In this document: positions 44,697 through 55,309 of the stretch, piece by piece
Position numbering within the stretch: the stretch's first letter is position 1
How the letters are laid out: every line of letters begins with the position of its first letter
From: Pleurodeles waltl
Taxonomy: Eukaryota; Chordata; Amphibia; Caudata; Salamandridae
NCBI RefSeq assembly: GCF_031143425.1
Contig: NC_090438.1
Span: 776,747,138-776,811,137 of the forward strand
Direction: 5' to 3'
DNA length: 64,000 nt
Translations under genes and position numbers: made by a program
Notes under the pieces: generated by a model
The model's input: the letters and a program-made list of their open reading frames with translations, nothing else
Database searches by the model: none
Told to the model about the DNA's origin: nothing

Positions 44697-45770
44697 CTTT
44701 TTTTAAATGTCTTTTTATTTTCTATTTTACTGCACCAACCACATTGTAAGCCAAATAGCAACAACAGTTGTGTAGAGGACAATTACACAAGACACAGCAA
44801 TCAATGCAGCAGCTAGACCATATTAAAAGGCAATACAGATGTAATGGAGCACCACAATACATAAATAAGCATCACCGTGTCTGTGTCTAAAATGTATTAT
44901 GTTCACGGCGGTTGTCTAACCAGCCCAAGAGATAAACCAGGTTCTGTACTAGTTAAGGGTTCTTTCGCATTGTATATCAAGCCCAGCCCATAGTAGTTCA
45001 TCCAGCGGCCCCATACTTTACAAAACTTTTTAGGGCAGGCCCTCCTGTGAATAGTGACCTTCTCCGCAACATATAGAGGTCCATCACTCGGGATACCTAG
45101 TATTACAGACTTTAGGATCTGTTGGGAGTGTGACCTCCAGGATAGCACCAAGCCCATCAATGATCTTGATCTGGTATGCCAGAATGTGAGGACACCCCCA
45201 TAGTGTATGCATAAAGTCATCCCTTGCATCATGGCATCTACGGCACATTGAGGCTGATATTCTACTTATTGTGTGAAGCATACACCTCCCATAGTATACC
45301 CTATGTAGTATTTTGTATTGGAGAAGGTGCAGTCTGGACTTAATGGCTACCTCCCTGGGGTGAATGAGGGCCGCCTCCCAGTCAATAACCTCTAGATCTC
45401 CTATGTCTCGCTCCCTTAGTTGAACCAGATTATCGTATTGTAATACTCTCCCTTCTAAAGGTGCATATTCTGGTATTTTAGTGCCTATCAGCCCTTCTGC
45501 TAACTATGCATGTCTCAATTGCCCATATTTAAGAAACTTGGACCTGTGTAGGTTATATTCTGGGCAGAATGTCGCCAGCAGTTTGAATTTTCCGCCTTCT
45601 AGGATATCTCCAACAGTTGAAATCCCAATCAGATCCCATGCCTCAAATATTTTATGTTTACTTTTCACTCATAGCCATGCTCCTTTCCAGAGTGGGGTCT
45701 CCTTATTAATTTTACAGACCCAAACAATATTTTTTGTTGCCCTTTCACATGCTTAAGAGGTCACATGAGT
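44697..45770 (-). pseudogene. LINE-1 ORF2 C-terminal fragment, minus strand
   Basis: The minus-strand frame MLHTISRISASMCRRCHDAR then DDFMHTLWGCPHILAYQIKI is the Cys-His segment near the C-terminus of L1 ORF2 (CxxC...H...C). The 3' side ends in a T-rich tract at 44697-44725, the complement of an A-rich tail. Upstream ORF2 remnants extend to about 45770. 5'-truncated and decayed. Confidence 0.75.
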
Positions 45771-46530
45771 CGCCGGGAGGATTAATCCCTGCATGCCCTT
45801 GCCACTGTAAAGTAGTGGAGGTGTGAGCGCAGCTCCAGAAGAGATCTTTCCAGCCTGTATGTGGGGTGGCTCTGTGACGTGTATCCAATCATTAACAGGG
45901 ATTAAGTGTGTCGCTCAACAGTAGTCCTAGATGTAGGGGAGGGCTATCCCGCCATTGTAGGGGTTGTGCTGTAAAGTCTTGAGCTACCATAATAGAAAGG
46001 GTAACCAAATGTTCCCCCGTGCACTGGGTTCTTTAAATTCTAATATAACAAATGTTCAAGGAAGACTCATTTTGATAATTAACTCAATATAGATGAATAT
46101 CAACATTTAATGTTCTAATCCAAGCATGGGCAAACTATAATTGAACAAATCCACATACGGCATGATATATAATGGATGTCAATTTTATATGATCATCAAG
46201 TTTATACAAGAAATTAGAGCAGCAACAACACTAAGTAATCAGTATACAAACACAGGTAACCTACTCCAGTCCCACTAATTCCACATCGAGGGGACACAAG
46301 GAAGGCACCAACCCCCTATCGAATGCAAACAATATTTAATCATTGATCATTCCTGTCTGATGCCACACAGGTAATCAGAATCCTTCATGAAATTTTCCAG
46401 CAGAAATGCGATGAGTTTCATCATGAGGGTCTATAGTCAATGTTTCAGTCTCCCGCGGCTCAAACAGTCCTTGAGACCATCCCCAGGACAACGTGTCATG
46501 AAGGAATTTATTATTACAACAATAGTTGCT
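45771..46530. other. Unassigned non-coding segment
   Basis: AT-rich, no coding content. It leads into an inverted-repeat element at 46531. Confidence 0.4.
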
Positions 46531-46900
46531 CCCTGTTTCTGAGACACTGTATCAGGACACTATTAATTCCTCCCACTTACCCTTGCGGTCCAAAAATCCA
46601 CTCAGCTCAACATAATATGCCTCATACTTCCACCCACAGTGAGGAATGCGTGGGGAATCTTAATGCTGCTTCTACAAAAAGTTATCTAGACTGTTAATTC
46701 ATCCTGGTTACATGTGCAGTACACAGATCCACTCCGTTCGGCAAGTCCCAACGGCTGCAAACTAGCATTAAGGATTCCCCACAAGTTCCTCACCGTGGGT
46801 GGAAGTATGAAGCATATTATGTTGAGCTGAACGTCTCTTTGGACTGCAATGGGAAATAGGATGAATCAATACTGTCCTGATAAAGTGTCTGAGAAACAGT
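46531..46900. repeat. Inverted repeat, arms of about 143 bp
   Basis: 46531-46675 and 46757-46900 are imperfect reverse complements: CTGTTTCTGAGACACTGTAT versus the inverse of AAAGTGTCTGAGAAACAG; CTCAACATAATATGCCTCAT versus ATGAAGCATATTATGTTGAG; GTGGGTGGAAGTATGA appears on both. The spacer is about 80 bp. The right arm abuts the truncated LTR at 46905. Confidence 0.8.
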
Positions 46901-46904
46901 TGTG

Positions 46905-48865
46905 ACCCTGATTGTGCCACCCAAATGAGTAGCCCTGTAAACATGTCTCAGACCTGCCACGGCAGTGTCTGTGTCTGCAGTTTTTAACTGCCAGTTAGAT
47001 CTGGCAAGCGTACACACTTGCCAGGCCCAAACCTTCTTGTTTTACTACATGTAAGTCACCCCTAAGATAGGTCCAAGGTAGCCCCATGGGCAGGGTGGAG
47101 TGTATTTAAAGTAGGACCTGTACTCGTGTGTTTCACATGTCCTAATAGTGAAATACTGCTAAGTTGTTTTTTCACTATTGCAATGCCTATCTCTCCCATA
47201 GGTTAACATGGAGATTGCCTAGAAATACCTTCTAGGTGTAGTTTCTCACTTGGAGCAGATAGAGATCTGGAGTTTAGGGTCTCTAAACTCACAATTTAAA
47301 CATACAGCTTTTGGATAAGTTGGTTTTTAGATTGTCTGTTTGAAAATGCCACTTTTAGAAAGTGGGCATTTTCTTGCTTAACAATTCTGTGCCTCTGCTT
47401 GGCTGCTGAATCCACGTCCAGGTCAGACTGACAGCTGGGCTGTTTATGAATTCACTCTAGACAGTAACACAAAGGGAGCTGAGGTGTGTTCTGCATATCC
47501 TGATGAGTCTTCCTGGGCTAGAGTGAGAATGAGGAGCTCTCACCTGCACTTGAAAGGGCTGTGTCTGTCCCCTCACAATACAGTCTCCACCCCTTACAGT
47601 GTGGCTGAGGCAGGGCAAGGAAGAGGCAAGGTCCTGTGCACTACAACGACTTTCCTTTGAGGTTTGCCTACTTCAAAGGCAGAAATGAGTATTTTAAGTA
47701 TTGGACTGCTGACCCCACAACTTTAGATTGCTCTTGGATTAAGAGGAACCTATGCCAAGGAGAATGGTTTGAAGGTTGACGAGAACCTGCCACTCAGCTG
47801 GTTGCTTTGCAGTGCTGGGCTGCTGCTACTGCTACTGCTTCTGCCTTGGGAGTGAAAGGACTGGACTTTGATTTCTGCAACACTGCTTGTGAAGTGTCTC
47901 CAAGGACATGGACGGAACTTACCCCCTGTTCTGAAGTCTCAGGGCCACCAAAGACTTCACCTGCCAGCACCTGGGCTCTCTTGCTGAGAACCCTGACCTG
48001 CCAAGTGGTGCCACATCCAGTCCCTGGGCCCTTGAAAGGAGGAGTGGCTGAACCCAAGGCGGAAATCCGTGCAACAGAGGCGAGTGGCAGAAAATCGACG
48101 CAGCACCTGCACCGCGGTTGTAAAATCGACACAGCATCTGCACAAAGGTTGTAAAATCAACGCAGCACCCGCCTCGCAGCTGTAAAACAGATGCAGCACC
48201 TGCAGCGCGGCTTCAGAAATTGACACATTGCCAGCTCGACGTCGATTCATCGTTGCTGTGCGTATGGATTTTCAATGCATCGTTGCTGGGTGTCAAAATC
48301 TACAGCATCACCTCACGGACCTGAAGCTGCGGGCCCGGAAAGCGACGCATCGCTCTCCTGCGGGAAAAAGATCTACACTTTGCTTACTGGGCGATGAAAG
48401 AATCGACGTACGGCCTCATTTGCGAGTAAGGAATCGAGGCATTGCTTACTTTTTTGATACATCACGCCTACGGCTTTATTTTTGACGCTCACAAGGTACT
48501 TTGTGTTAAAACAACGCATCCATTAACTTCTATGTATTAAGACTCCTTTTACTTTAAAAATTGATAACTCATGTCTGTGTATGTTGGAGTTTTGTCATCT
48601 TGGTCTTGTTTGATTTAGATAAATATTGGCTATTTTTCTAAACTGGTGTGGTGTCCTTTTGTGGTGTTTTCACTGTGTTACTGTATGTGTTCGTGCAAAT
48701 TCTTTACATATTGCCTCTGAGATAAGCCTGACTGCTTGTGCCAAGCTACCAAGGGGGTGAGCAGGGGTTATCTTAGGTGTGTGACTCCCTTACCCTGACT
48801 AGAGTGATGGTCCCTACTTGCACAGGGTGTATACCGACTGCCAACTAGAGAACCAATTTCTTACA
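46905..48865 (+). repeat. 5' LTR (lacks its first 270 bases)
   Basis: Ends ACCAATTTCTTACA at 48865, the inverse complement of the TGTTAGAAAT-type end of the minus-strand copies. The next bases TTGGTGATCAGCAG could be the tRNA primer-binding site (it resembles the TGGTATCAGAG type complementary to initiator Met tRNA). The start is lost against the inverted repeat at 46531-46900. Confidence 0.88.
48096..48219. repeat. 31-bp tandem repeat in the LTR, four units
   Basis: CGACGCAGCACCTGCACCGC, CGACACAGCATCTGCAC, CAACGCAGCACCCGCC and AGATGCAGCACCTGCAGC begin four successive 31-base units, each with a TTGTAAAAT-like end. Confidence 0.85.
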
Positions 48866-49044
48866 TTGGTGATCAGCAGTGAGGATAGAACTTGTATTTG
48901 TATTTGACATATAGTGATTAGTGTACACTACAGTTCTAGTGCAGACCACTACATAACCACATACTACTTGTTTTTCTCCCCTTTCCTTTCTGGGATTTCT
49001 CTGCCTTTTGAAAGTCAGCACCTTTTTTAACCTTATGCACAAGC

Positions 49045-50340
49045 ATGTCTCAATCTGGGGAGCCATCAGCAGTTGCTACAAAAGTGGTGTTTGAGTTAGA
49101 GAAGTTGGAAGATTACACAGCTTCTCTGCTCAGTCAATTTTGTAAGGAGTTAAACTGTCCAGGGCCTGGTTGGCTGCAAAGATGCTGAAGAGCACACAGA
49201 GGAGGAGAATCACGTTGGGGATGAGGAGTTGGAGAGCATACATAATAACTTGGAAGATAACCAGATCCTGCCTGGTGAGAGGGCCTTAAGGGCAGGCAGT
49301 AGTGTTTCTTCTAAGGATATGACCACATGGAACTGAGGGACAGAAAGCAGAGAGAAGGTATCATTTGGAGCTTGAGAAGCTCGAGTTGAAATTGGTCAAA
49401 TGGCTAGGGAGGCAGATGCAAAGAAAATGGCACTGGCCATGGAAGAGCGAAAATGATGTTAGCCCATGGGACAAGTTTAAAGGTGTTGGCCATAAAGAGC
49501 AAGTCCAGCGCAGATGGTGTCAGCGTTTCTACAGTGCAGTCTGAGAGAAGAGTGTACTTTCCCAAGAATGTAGGGAAATAGTAAACTAAGAAGGATGACA
49601 TCCACAGGTGGTTTCAGGGCTATTAGGCAGCTCTCCACATGCACAGGATCCCTGAGGGGATTAGGAGCGGGCCTGTGGAACTACTTCACAGCAGAGGAGA
49701 GGGACACCTCGTTAGCACTAGGATCAGCTAGTGAGCTCACCTACTCTAACACGAAAGATGCCCTCATCACTAGGTATGGCCTGACAGAAGAAATGTACAG
49801 GAAGAAGTTCAGGGAGAGTACTTGCTTCCCAGACCTGGCTTGAGTGTGCGGATACATTTTGCAGTGCACGGAATGGTTGGGTGTAGTGCAGTGAGTTAAC
49901 AGATTACCAAGGACTGTACAATTTGTTTGCATGGAAGTACTTGTCTAGTCGGTATTTTCCAGAGCTGCACCAGCACTTGATTGACAGCCATTAACTTCTA
50001 TGTATTGAACCCAGGAAGCTTGCTCAGGAAGCGGACCGTTGGGTGAGTACCAGGGTCCATAAGAAGTTGTATGTAGGAGACTCCGCCAAGGGTTGGCAGG
50101 GTCCCCAACAGAAGAAGGAGCAGGGGGACAAGGATAAAAGTAAGAAGTTCTCTAAAGGGCCCTAGTTCCCAGGTTAAAGATTCCCAGCCCCCTGTTTAGA
50201 AAAAGAGTTGGTTCCCTTAGGAAAGCCTGCAAGGTAGGGTCCCATCAAGTGCTTTGCCTGTAGCCAGGAAGGGCACATCAGAGGGAGTCCCAAGTGTCCT
50301 AAGCGGGCACAGCCCCCCCCCCCGGTGGACAGTTACTTGG
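49045..50340 (+). pseudogene. Gypsy gag with SCAN-like capsid and CCHC-type knuckle, decayed
   Basis: Structural polyprotein. The likely start ATG is at 49045 (MSQSGEPSAVATKVVFELEK). The capsid segment at 49680-49840 reads TYSNTKDALITRYGLTEEMY then RKKFRES, closely matching the SCAN-domain signature (aILxrYGLTEExYRxxFR). SCAN domains of vertebrate zinc-finger proteins descend from Gmr1-like gag. The nucleocapsid knuckle lies at 50232-50290: CFACSQEGHIRGSPKC, again C-x2-C-x4-H-x6-C. Several stops and frame changes. Confidence 0.82.
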
Positions 50341-50459
50341 GGTGGCCAGTTTAGTGCTTAGAGAGGAATTGGCTCCAGTCAGTCGTGGGGAGTCAGATGA
50401 GTTATCCCTAGTCTCCCCAGGGGAGAGGGAGGTGGTCCAGAGAACCCACATGTCTGATA

Positions 50460-50860
50460 TTACAAAGAAGTACAGGCAGTGAATAACCATCAATGGGAGG
50501 CAGGTGGAGGCTCTAAGAGACACAGAAGCCAGTATGACAACAGTCCGCTGTCATCTGGTGTCTGAGGAGCAGGTAGTCCCTCATGTGGTCCACCAGGTTG
50601 TCACAGTAGACAACAGTGCGTGCCAAAGCTTGGTAGCTCAGGTTCACTTTGAATTGGTGGGGGGGTCTCAGATTCCTTGAGGGTGTGTGAATCTTGCCTG
50701 TTGACTGACTGACTGCTAGGGAACGATCTGGAGCATACTAACTGGAAGGAGGTGGAGCTCAGATCACATTTAGAAATGTTGGGATTTGCAGAGTGGGTGT
50801 GCATGACCACACGGTCCATGGCAGCCAGAGATCGTGATTAGAAGGGCCTGGAGCCTGAAA
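50460..50860 (+). pseudogene. Gypsy protease, decayed
   Basis: Aspartic protease region. INGRQVEALRDTEASMTTVR (about 50487-50546) aligns with the vNGxxvxALxDTGAS pattern, but the flap-side Gly of DTGAS is Glu (DTEAS). A LLGNDLE-like block follows near 50718. The minus-strand Gypsy copy retains DTGAS, so the change is specific to this copy. Confidence 0.72.
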
Positions 50861-51129
50861 CAGTGGCCCAGGTGCCTTCCAGACAAGGGGGAGGCAAGGG
50901 GAGCGGGAAACCTGCTCCTGAGGTTCCCACGGTCCACGAGGAGGCTGGACCTGAGGGGGACGACCCGAAACCTACAGGAGAAGAAATGGCTGAACTGGGG
51001 GGCCTGCCTGAGCTGACCCATTGGAAGGAGGCACCACCAGGGAGGAGTTCCGAGCAGCATAGAAAGCATGCTCCAGCCTTGATGTCCTTCGGAAACAGGC
51101 CGAGGCCCAGGCAGCTGGTAACACCTCTG

Positions 51130-52368
51130 GATCTCACCTGATTTACTGAGAGAATTATCTCCTGTATAGTGAGCCTAAGGTTGCTGAGCCCAGGGCAGCC
51201 CGTGTGCTGGTGGTACCCCAGTATTTCAGAGCCTTCCTACTGGGTCTGGCTCATGATGTGCCACTGGCAGGTCATTTGGGGCAGGGCAAGACCTCTGATA
51301 AGCTTGTCACCCACTTTTTTTGGCCTCAAATGAGAAAAACCTCAGATGCGTTCTGCAGGACTTGTCAGACCTGCCAGGCGAGTGGCAAATCTGGGAAGAG
51401 GTGCAAGGCTCCTCTTCAACTCTTCCCTATCATGAGCACCCCTTTTGAACAGGTGGACGTTGACATTGTGGGGCCTTTGGATCCCAAGACAGCTACGGGC
51501 AACCAGTTTATCCTGGGTTTGGTGGACCATGCCACCCGGTACCCGGAAGCTATCTCCCTGAGGACAGTGACAGCGCCCACAGTGGCCAGAACACTGATGG
51601 AGATCTTTACCCATGTGGGTTTCCCCAAGGAGGTGGTATCTGACCGGGGTACCAATTTCATGTTGCTGTTCATGAAAGCTATGTGGAAGGCTTGTGGTGT
51701 AACCTACAAGTTCACCACGCCATACCACCCCCAAGGCAATGGTTTGGTTGGTTGATTTAACAGTACCCCGAAGGGCGTGATTATCGGTCTCTGAACCCAT
51801 GGAGCGTAAGTGGGACATCATCTTACCGTGTCTGTTGTTTGCCCACAGGGAGGTACCACAGAAGGGGGTGGCTTCAGCCTTTTTGAACTTCTGTATGGGC
51901 ACCCTGTGAGAGGACCTCTCAGTTTAGTGAAGGAGGGCTGGAAGCAAGCTACCAAGAAGACACCCCAGGGATGTATTCAGTTACATGTTGGCCTTCAGGA
52001 ACCAGACAGCATGCTTCTGGAAACTCACCCAGGTGAATCTGGAAGTTAGCAAGGGAGATATGAAACACCGGTATGTCCAGAATACCACTCTGGTTGAGTT
52101 TCAGTCTGGTGAGAAAGTGTGGGTGATGGCCCTGGCACAGTCCCATGCTCTCCAAGACCAATGGTCTGGACCATTAGAGGTGAAGGAGCAGAAGAGTGAA
52201 GCCACCTACCTGGTAGAACTGCAGACTCCTAGAAACCCTTTTAGAGTGTTACAAGTAAACTGCCTCAAACCACACTTTGAGAGGTCTGAGTTAACCATGC
52301 TCTTGGTCACAGACGATGGGATGGAAGAGGAGAATGAACCTCTCTCCGACCTCCTGTCCTCAAAATGA
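51130..52368 (+). pseudogene. Gypsy integrase, decayed, positioned before RT
   Basis: The zinc-binding H-H-C-C domain lies at 51240-51390 (DVPLAGHLGQGKTSDKLV; FFWPQMRKTSD; CRTCQTCQASGK). The DDE core follows: VDVDIVGPLDPKT (Asp), FPKEVVSDRGTNFM (Asp), FTTPYHPQGNGLVG, where the catalytic Glu is replaced by Gly and the next codon is TGA (about 51750). The C-terminal part (51810-52368) has FELLYGHPVRGPLSLV, LEVSKGDMKHRYVQNTTLVE and a VNCLKPHFER tail. Placement upstream of RT is unusual for Gypsy. Confidence 0.88.
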
Positions 52369-52559
52369 GCAAGATGGGACTCAAGAGGGTGTGAACCTCT
52401 CCCCTACTTTCCTCAGAACAGCAGAGGAACTGTCACCAGTTACTGGGTCAGTTCGCCTCACTGTTCTCACTCACCCCTGAGGTCACTCATTGGTGCACGC
52501 ATGATATTGACACTGGGGACAGTCTGGCTGTTAAGCACAAGTCTTACAGGGTGACTGAC

Positions 52560-53205
52560 AAGAGTGAGGAACAGCATCAAGGAGAAGGTCTCTAAGATGG
52601 AGTTAGGGGTGATTGAGCACTCCAACAGCTCTTGGTGCAATCCTGTGGTTCTGGTCCCCAAGGCTGCTCCACCTGGTGTCACACCTGAATGTATGTTCTG
52701 TGTTGACTATTGACGGCTCAATGCCATCACCAGGACTGACGCACACCGCATCCCCCGAGCTGATCAGCTCTTTGACCAGTTGAGAGCTGCCAGGCTCCTC
52801 AGCACATTCGATCTGACATCTGGGTACTAGCAGATTGCCATAACCGAGGGGGGCCAAAAAGAGGTTGGTGTTCTCAACACCAGAGGGGCACTACCAGTTC
52901 TGTGTCTAGCCTTTTAGGTTGAAGAACACCCCTGCAACCTTCCAGAGGCTGGTCAACCAGGTCCTAGCTGGGTTTGGGAACCTCAGTGCCACCTACCTCG
53001 ATGACATTGTGGTCTTCAGCTCCATGTATGAGGACCACTTGCACCACCTCCAGGAAGTGTTGAAGGTCCTGCAGAGTTCAGGCCTCACTAATAAGGCCAG
53101 TAAGTGCCAAATAGAGCAGGGAACTGAGGTGTACTTGGGACAACAGAGAGGGAGCGGCCAGGTGGCACCCCTACAGGCAAACATTTACACCATTCTGGCT
53201 TGGAC
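52560..53205 (+). pseudogene. Gypsy reverse transcriptase, decayed
   Basis: RT blocks: SSNSSWCNPVVLVPKAAP, CVDY (then stop) RLNAITRTDAHRIPR, LLSTFDLTSGY (stop), then in another frame MKNTPATFQRLVNQVLAGFG, the intact active site TYLDDIVVFSSMYEDHLHHL (about 52990-53040) and KCQIEQGTEVYLG. At least two nonsense changes and a frameshift. Confidence 0.88.
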
Positions 53206-53840
53206 ACCCCCAAGGCCCAGACCCGGGTGAGGGCCTTCTTAGGACTCACCTGTTACTACAGGAGATTTGTCAAGGGGTATGGCACCATTGTTGTTCCCTT
53301 GACTGAGCTGACTTCCAAGAAGCAGCCACATCAGGTGGTCTGGACAGAGGTGTGCCAGACTGCTTTTGACACCCTGAAGGAGGCCATGTGCACAGCACTT
53401 GTGCTCAAGCCTCCTGACTTTTCCGAGGAGTTTGTGGTGCAGACAGATGCTTCAGAGCATGGTGTGGGAGCTGTGCTCTCACAGCTGAACAAAGAGGGCC
53501 TAGATCCGCCTGTATCCTTCATCAGTAGGAGGTTAATTCCCAAGGAACAGAAGTGGAGTGCAATAGAAAGGGAAGCTTTTGCAAGGGTCTGGGTGCTGAA
53601 GAAGCTAAGACCCTACTTGTTTGGGACTTACTTCCGGGTTCAGATAGACCACGGGCCCCTCAGATGGCTAATGCAGATGAGGGGTGAGAAGAGAATCCTA
53701 AACTGTTGAGGTGGTCCATCTCCCTGCAGGAAATGGACTTTACGGTGGAACACCACCCTGGAACATATCACGTCAACGCTGATGGTCTTTCCAGGTTTTT
53801 CCGTCTTAGTGATGAGAACTCCCAAGAGGTTGGATAGTTC
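53206..53840 (+). pseudogene. Gypsy RNase H, mostly open
   Basis: VRAFLGLTCYYRRFVKGYGT (RT connection), then RNase H with VVQTDASEHGVGAVLSQ (catalytic Asp), SAIEREAFARVWVLKKLRPY (catalytic Glu) and QIDHGPLRWL. A frameshift near 53695 leaves NADGLSRFFR in the next frame (about 53780). No chromodomain follows; integrase is upstream. Confidence 0.87.
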
Positions 53841-53867
53841 TCCCGACTTTCAGCTGGAGTGAACATG

Positions 53868-54410
53868 TGTTAGACCTGGCAGCTTTTGGTGTGGTTTCCC
53901 TATACTTTTTGCTTTCTGACCTCCTGTTTTTGGAATCTGTGCTATAACTTGTGTTTGCTGGTTTTGATACTCCGGGCACTTTACTACTGCTAACCAATGC
54001 TAAAGTGCAAGTGCTCTCTGTCTAAACTGTATTAGTAATTGGCTTTTCCATGATTGGCATATTTGATTTACTAGTAAATCCCTAGCAAAGTGCACCATAG
54101 GTGACCAGGGCCTGTAAATCAAATGCTACTAATGGGCCTGCAGCCCTGATTGTGCCACCCATATGAGTAGCCCTGTAAACATGTCTCGAACCTGCCACTG
54201 CAGTGTCTGTGTGTGCAGATTTTAACTGCCAGTTAGACCTGGAAAGCGTACACACTTGCCAGGCCTAGACCTTCCCTTTTACTACATGTAAGTCACCCCT
54301 AAAGTAGGCTCCTGGTAGCCCCATGGGCAGGGTGCAGTGTATTTAAAAGGTAGGACCTGAACTGGTGTGTTTTACATGTCCTAATGGTGAAATACTGCTA
54401 AATTTGTTTT
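53868..54410 (+). repeat. 3' LTR, truncated after 540 bases
   Basis: Begins TGTTAGACCTGGCAGC, preceded by the family's CAGCTGGAGTGAACA segment. It is homologous to the LTR start of the minus-strand copy and, from about 54136, to 46905 onward. It ends abruptly at 54410 where unrelated sequence starts. Confidence 0.88.
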
Positions 54411-55156
54411 TAGGGTTGAGCCTGCGAGGGCATGCGCTTGCGCATGCGTCTCATATGGGAGACGCTGTCGTGTTCAGTAAAGGGTTTAGAGCCTGCATGT
54501 CGCTCACCATTGGTTTGCCTCGCACTCTTCTTTACAGCCTCTTATTTCGTCAAGGCATGTCTGGCATAATTTCCGTTCCTCTGTGTGGAGCAGGGCTTAA
54601 GCACTAATTGATCAACTTAATTAGTGCCCGTGTGCCGGTACCGACATGATCGAGGTACTATTTTGTTCTAACTTCCAGTGCCCTGCAAACGGAAGGCTTT
54701 TGACTGGCAAAAACATGCCCAGCAGGACAAACAAAATTGCACAAAGTTTTAATTTTTAAAGCTAACTTTATTTTGTCGTCTTTCTAAGTTTCCACTCTTT
54801 TTTTTTTTTTTTTGCTAGTCGGCAATGTTGTGAAAAAATGACAACTATTTCATAAAGTCATTTCTGCCAATGGACTAGTCCGTATAGAGTCGGGAGAGGC
54901 AGACCTCACATGCCTTAATATTGGCAAGGTCCGAGAGTGTATGCGTGCTTTGCTTTAGAACGCTGATGCGCCTCCTTTTTAAGTAATCAAAACAACTTTA
55001 GCACAATTTGTTGGCCACCGGGTATACAGACTTTCGTTTAAAAAGTACAAATGTATCTTTTTTTATTTTTTTATTAACTCTAATCAGAAGTTTGAATGAT
55101 AATTTCACTTCCATATCACCAGATTATATTTTTCTGAATTACAATCTTTTTCGTGT
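54411..55156. other. Unclassified segment between Gypsy LTR and piggyBac
   Basis: Starts GGGTTGAGCCTGCGAGGG and has the palindrome GCATGCGCTTGCGCATGC (about 54432-54449), then GATCAACTTAATTAGTGCCC. A T-run of about 18 lies at 54799-54816. It looks like one or more interspersed repeats, but I cannot place the family or ends. No ORF. Confidence 0.4.
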
Positions 55157-55167
55157 TTAACCCCTTC

Positions 55168-55245
55168 TGTGCCGAGGACGTAGTGGTTACGTCCTTCGGC
55201 ACAGTGCTGCTGTGCCGAGGACGTAACCACTACGTCCTCGGCACA
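55168..55245. repeat. Terminal cruciform of piggyBac
   Basis: 27-base arms (55168-55194 and 55219-55245; TGTGCCGAGGACGTAGTGG and its inverse) are perfect complements. A further CGGCACA/TGTGCCG stem lies in the 24-base loop. Confidence 0.93.
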
Positions 55246-55309
55246 CAGCCCAGAGGGAGCGCTCTCGCTCCCTCTGTGTGCTTCCCCCCACCCCCCAAAG
55301 TCAGGGATG

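Larger units (their letters stand above)
46905..54410 (+). mobile_element. Ty3/Gypsy retrotransposon, Gmr1-like pol order, second copy
   Basis: Plus-strand order: 5' LTR (5'-truncated, 46905-48865), gag with a SCAN-like capsid, zinc knuckle, protease, integrase, then RT and RNase H, and a 3'-truncated second LTR (53868-54410). The two LTR pieces overlap over about 46905-47180 versus 54136-54410, giving a full LTR near 2.23 kb. The domain order gag-PR-IN-RT-RH marks the Gmr1-like lineage. All ORFs contain stops. Confidence 0.9.
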
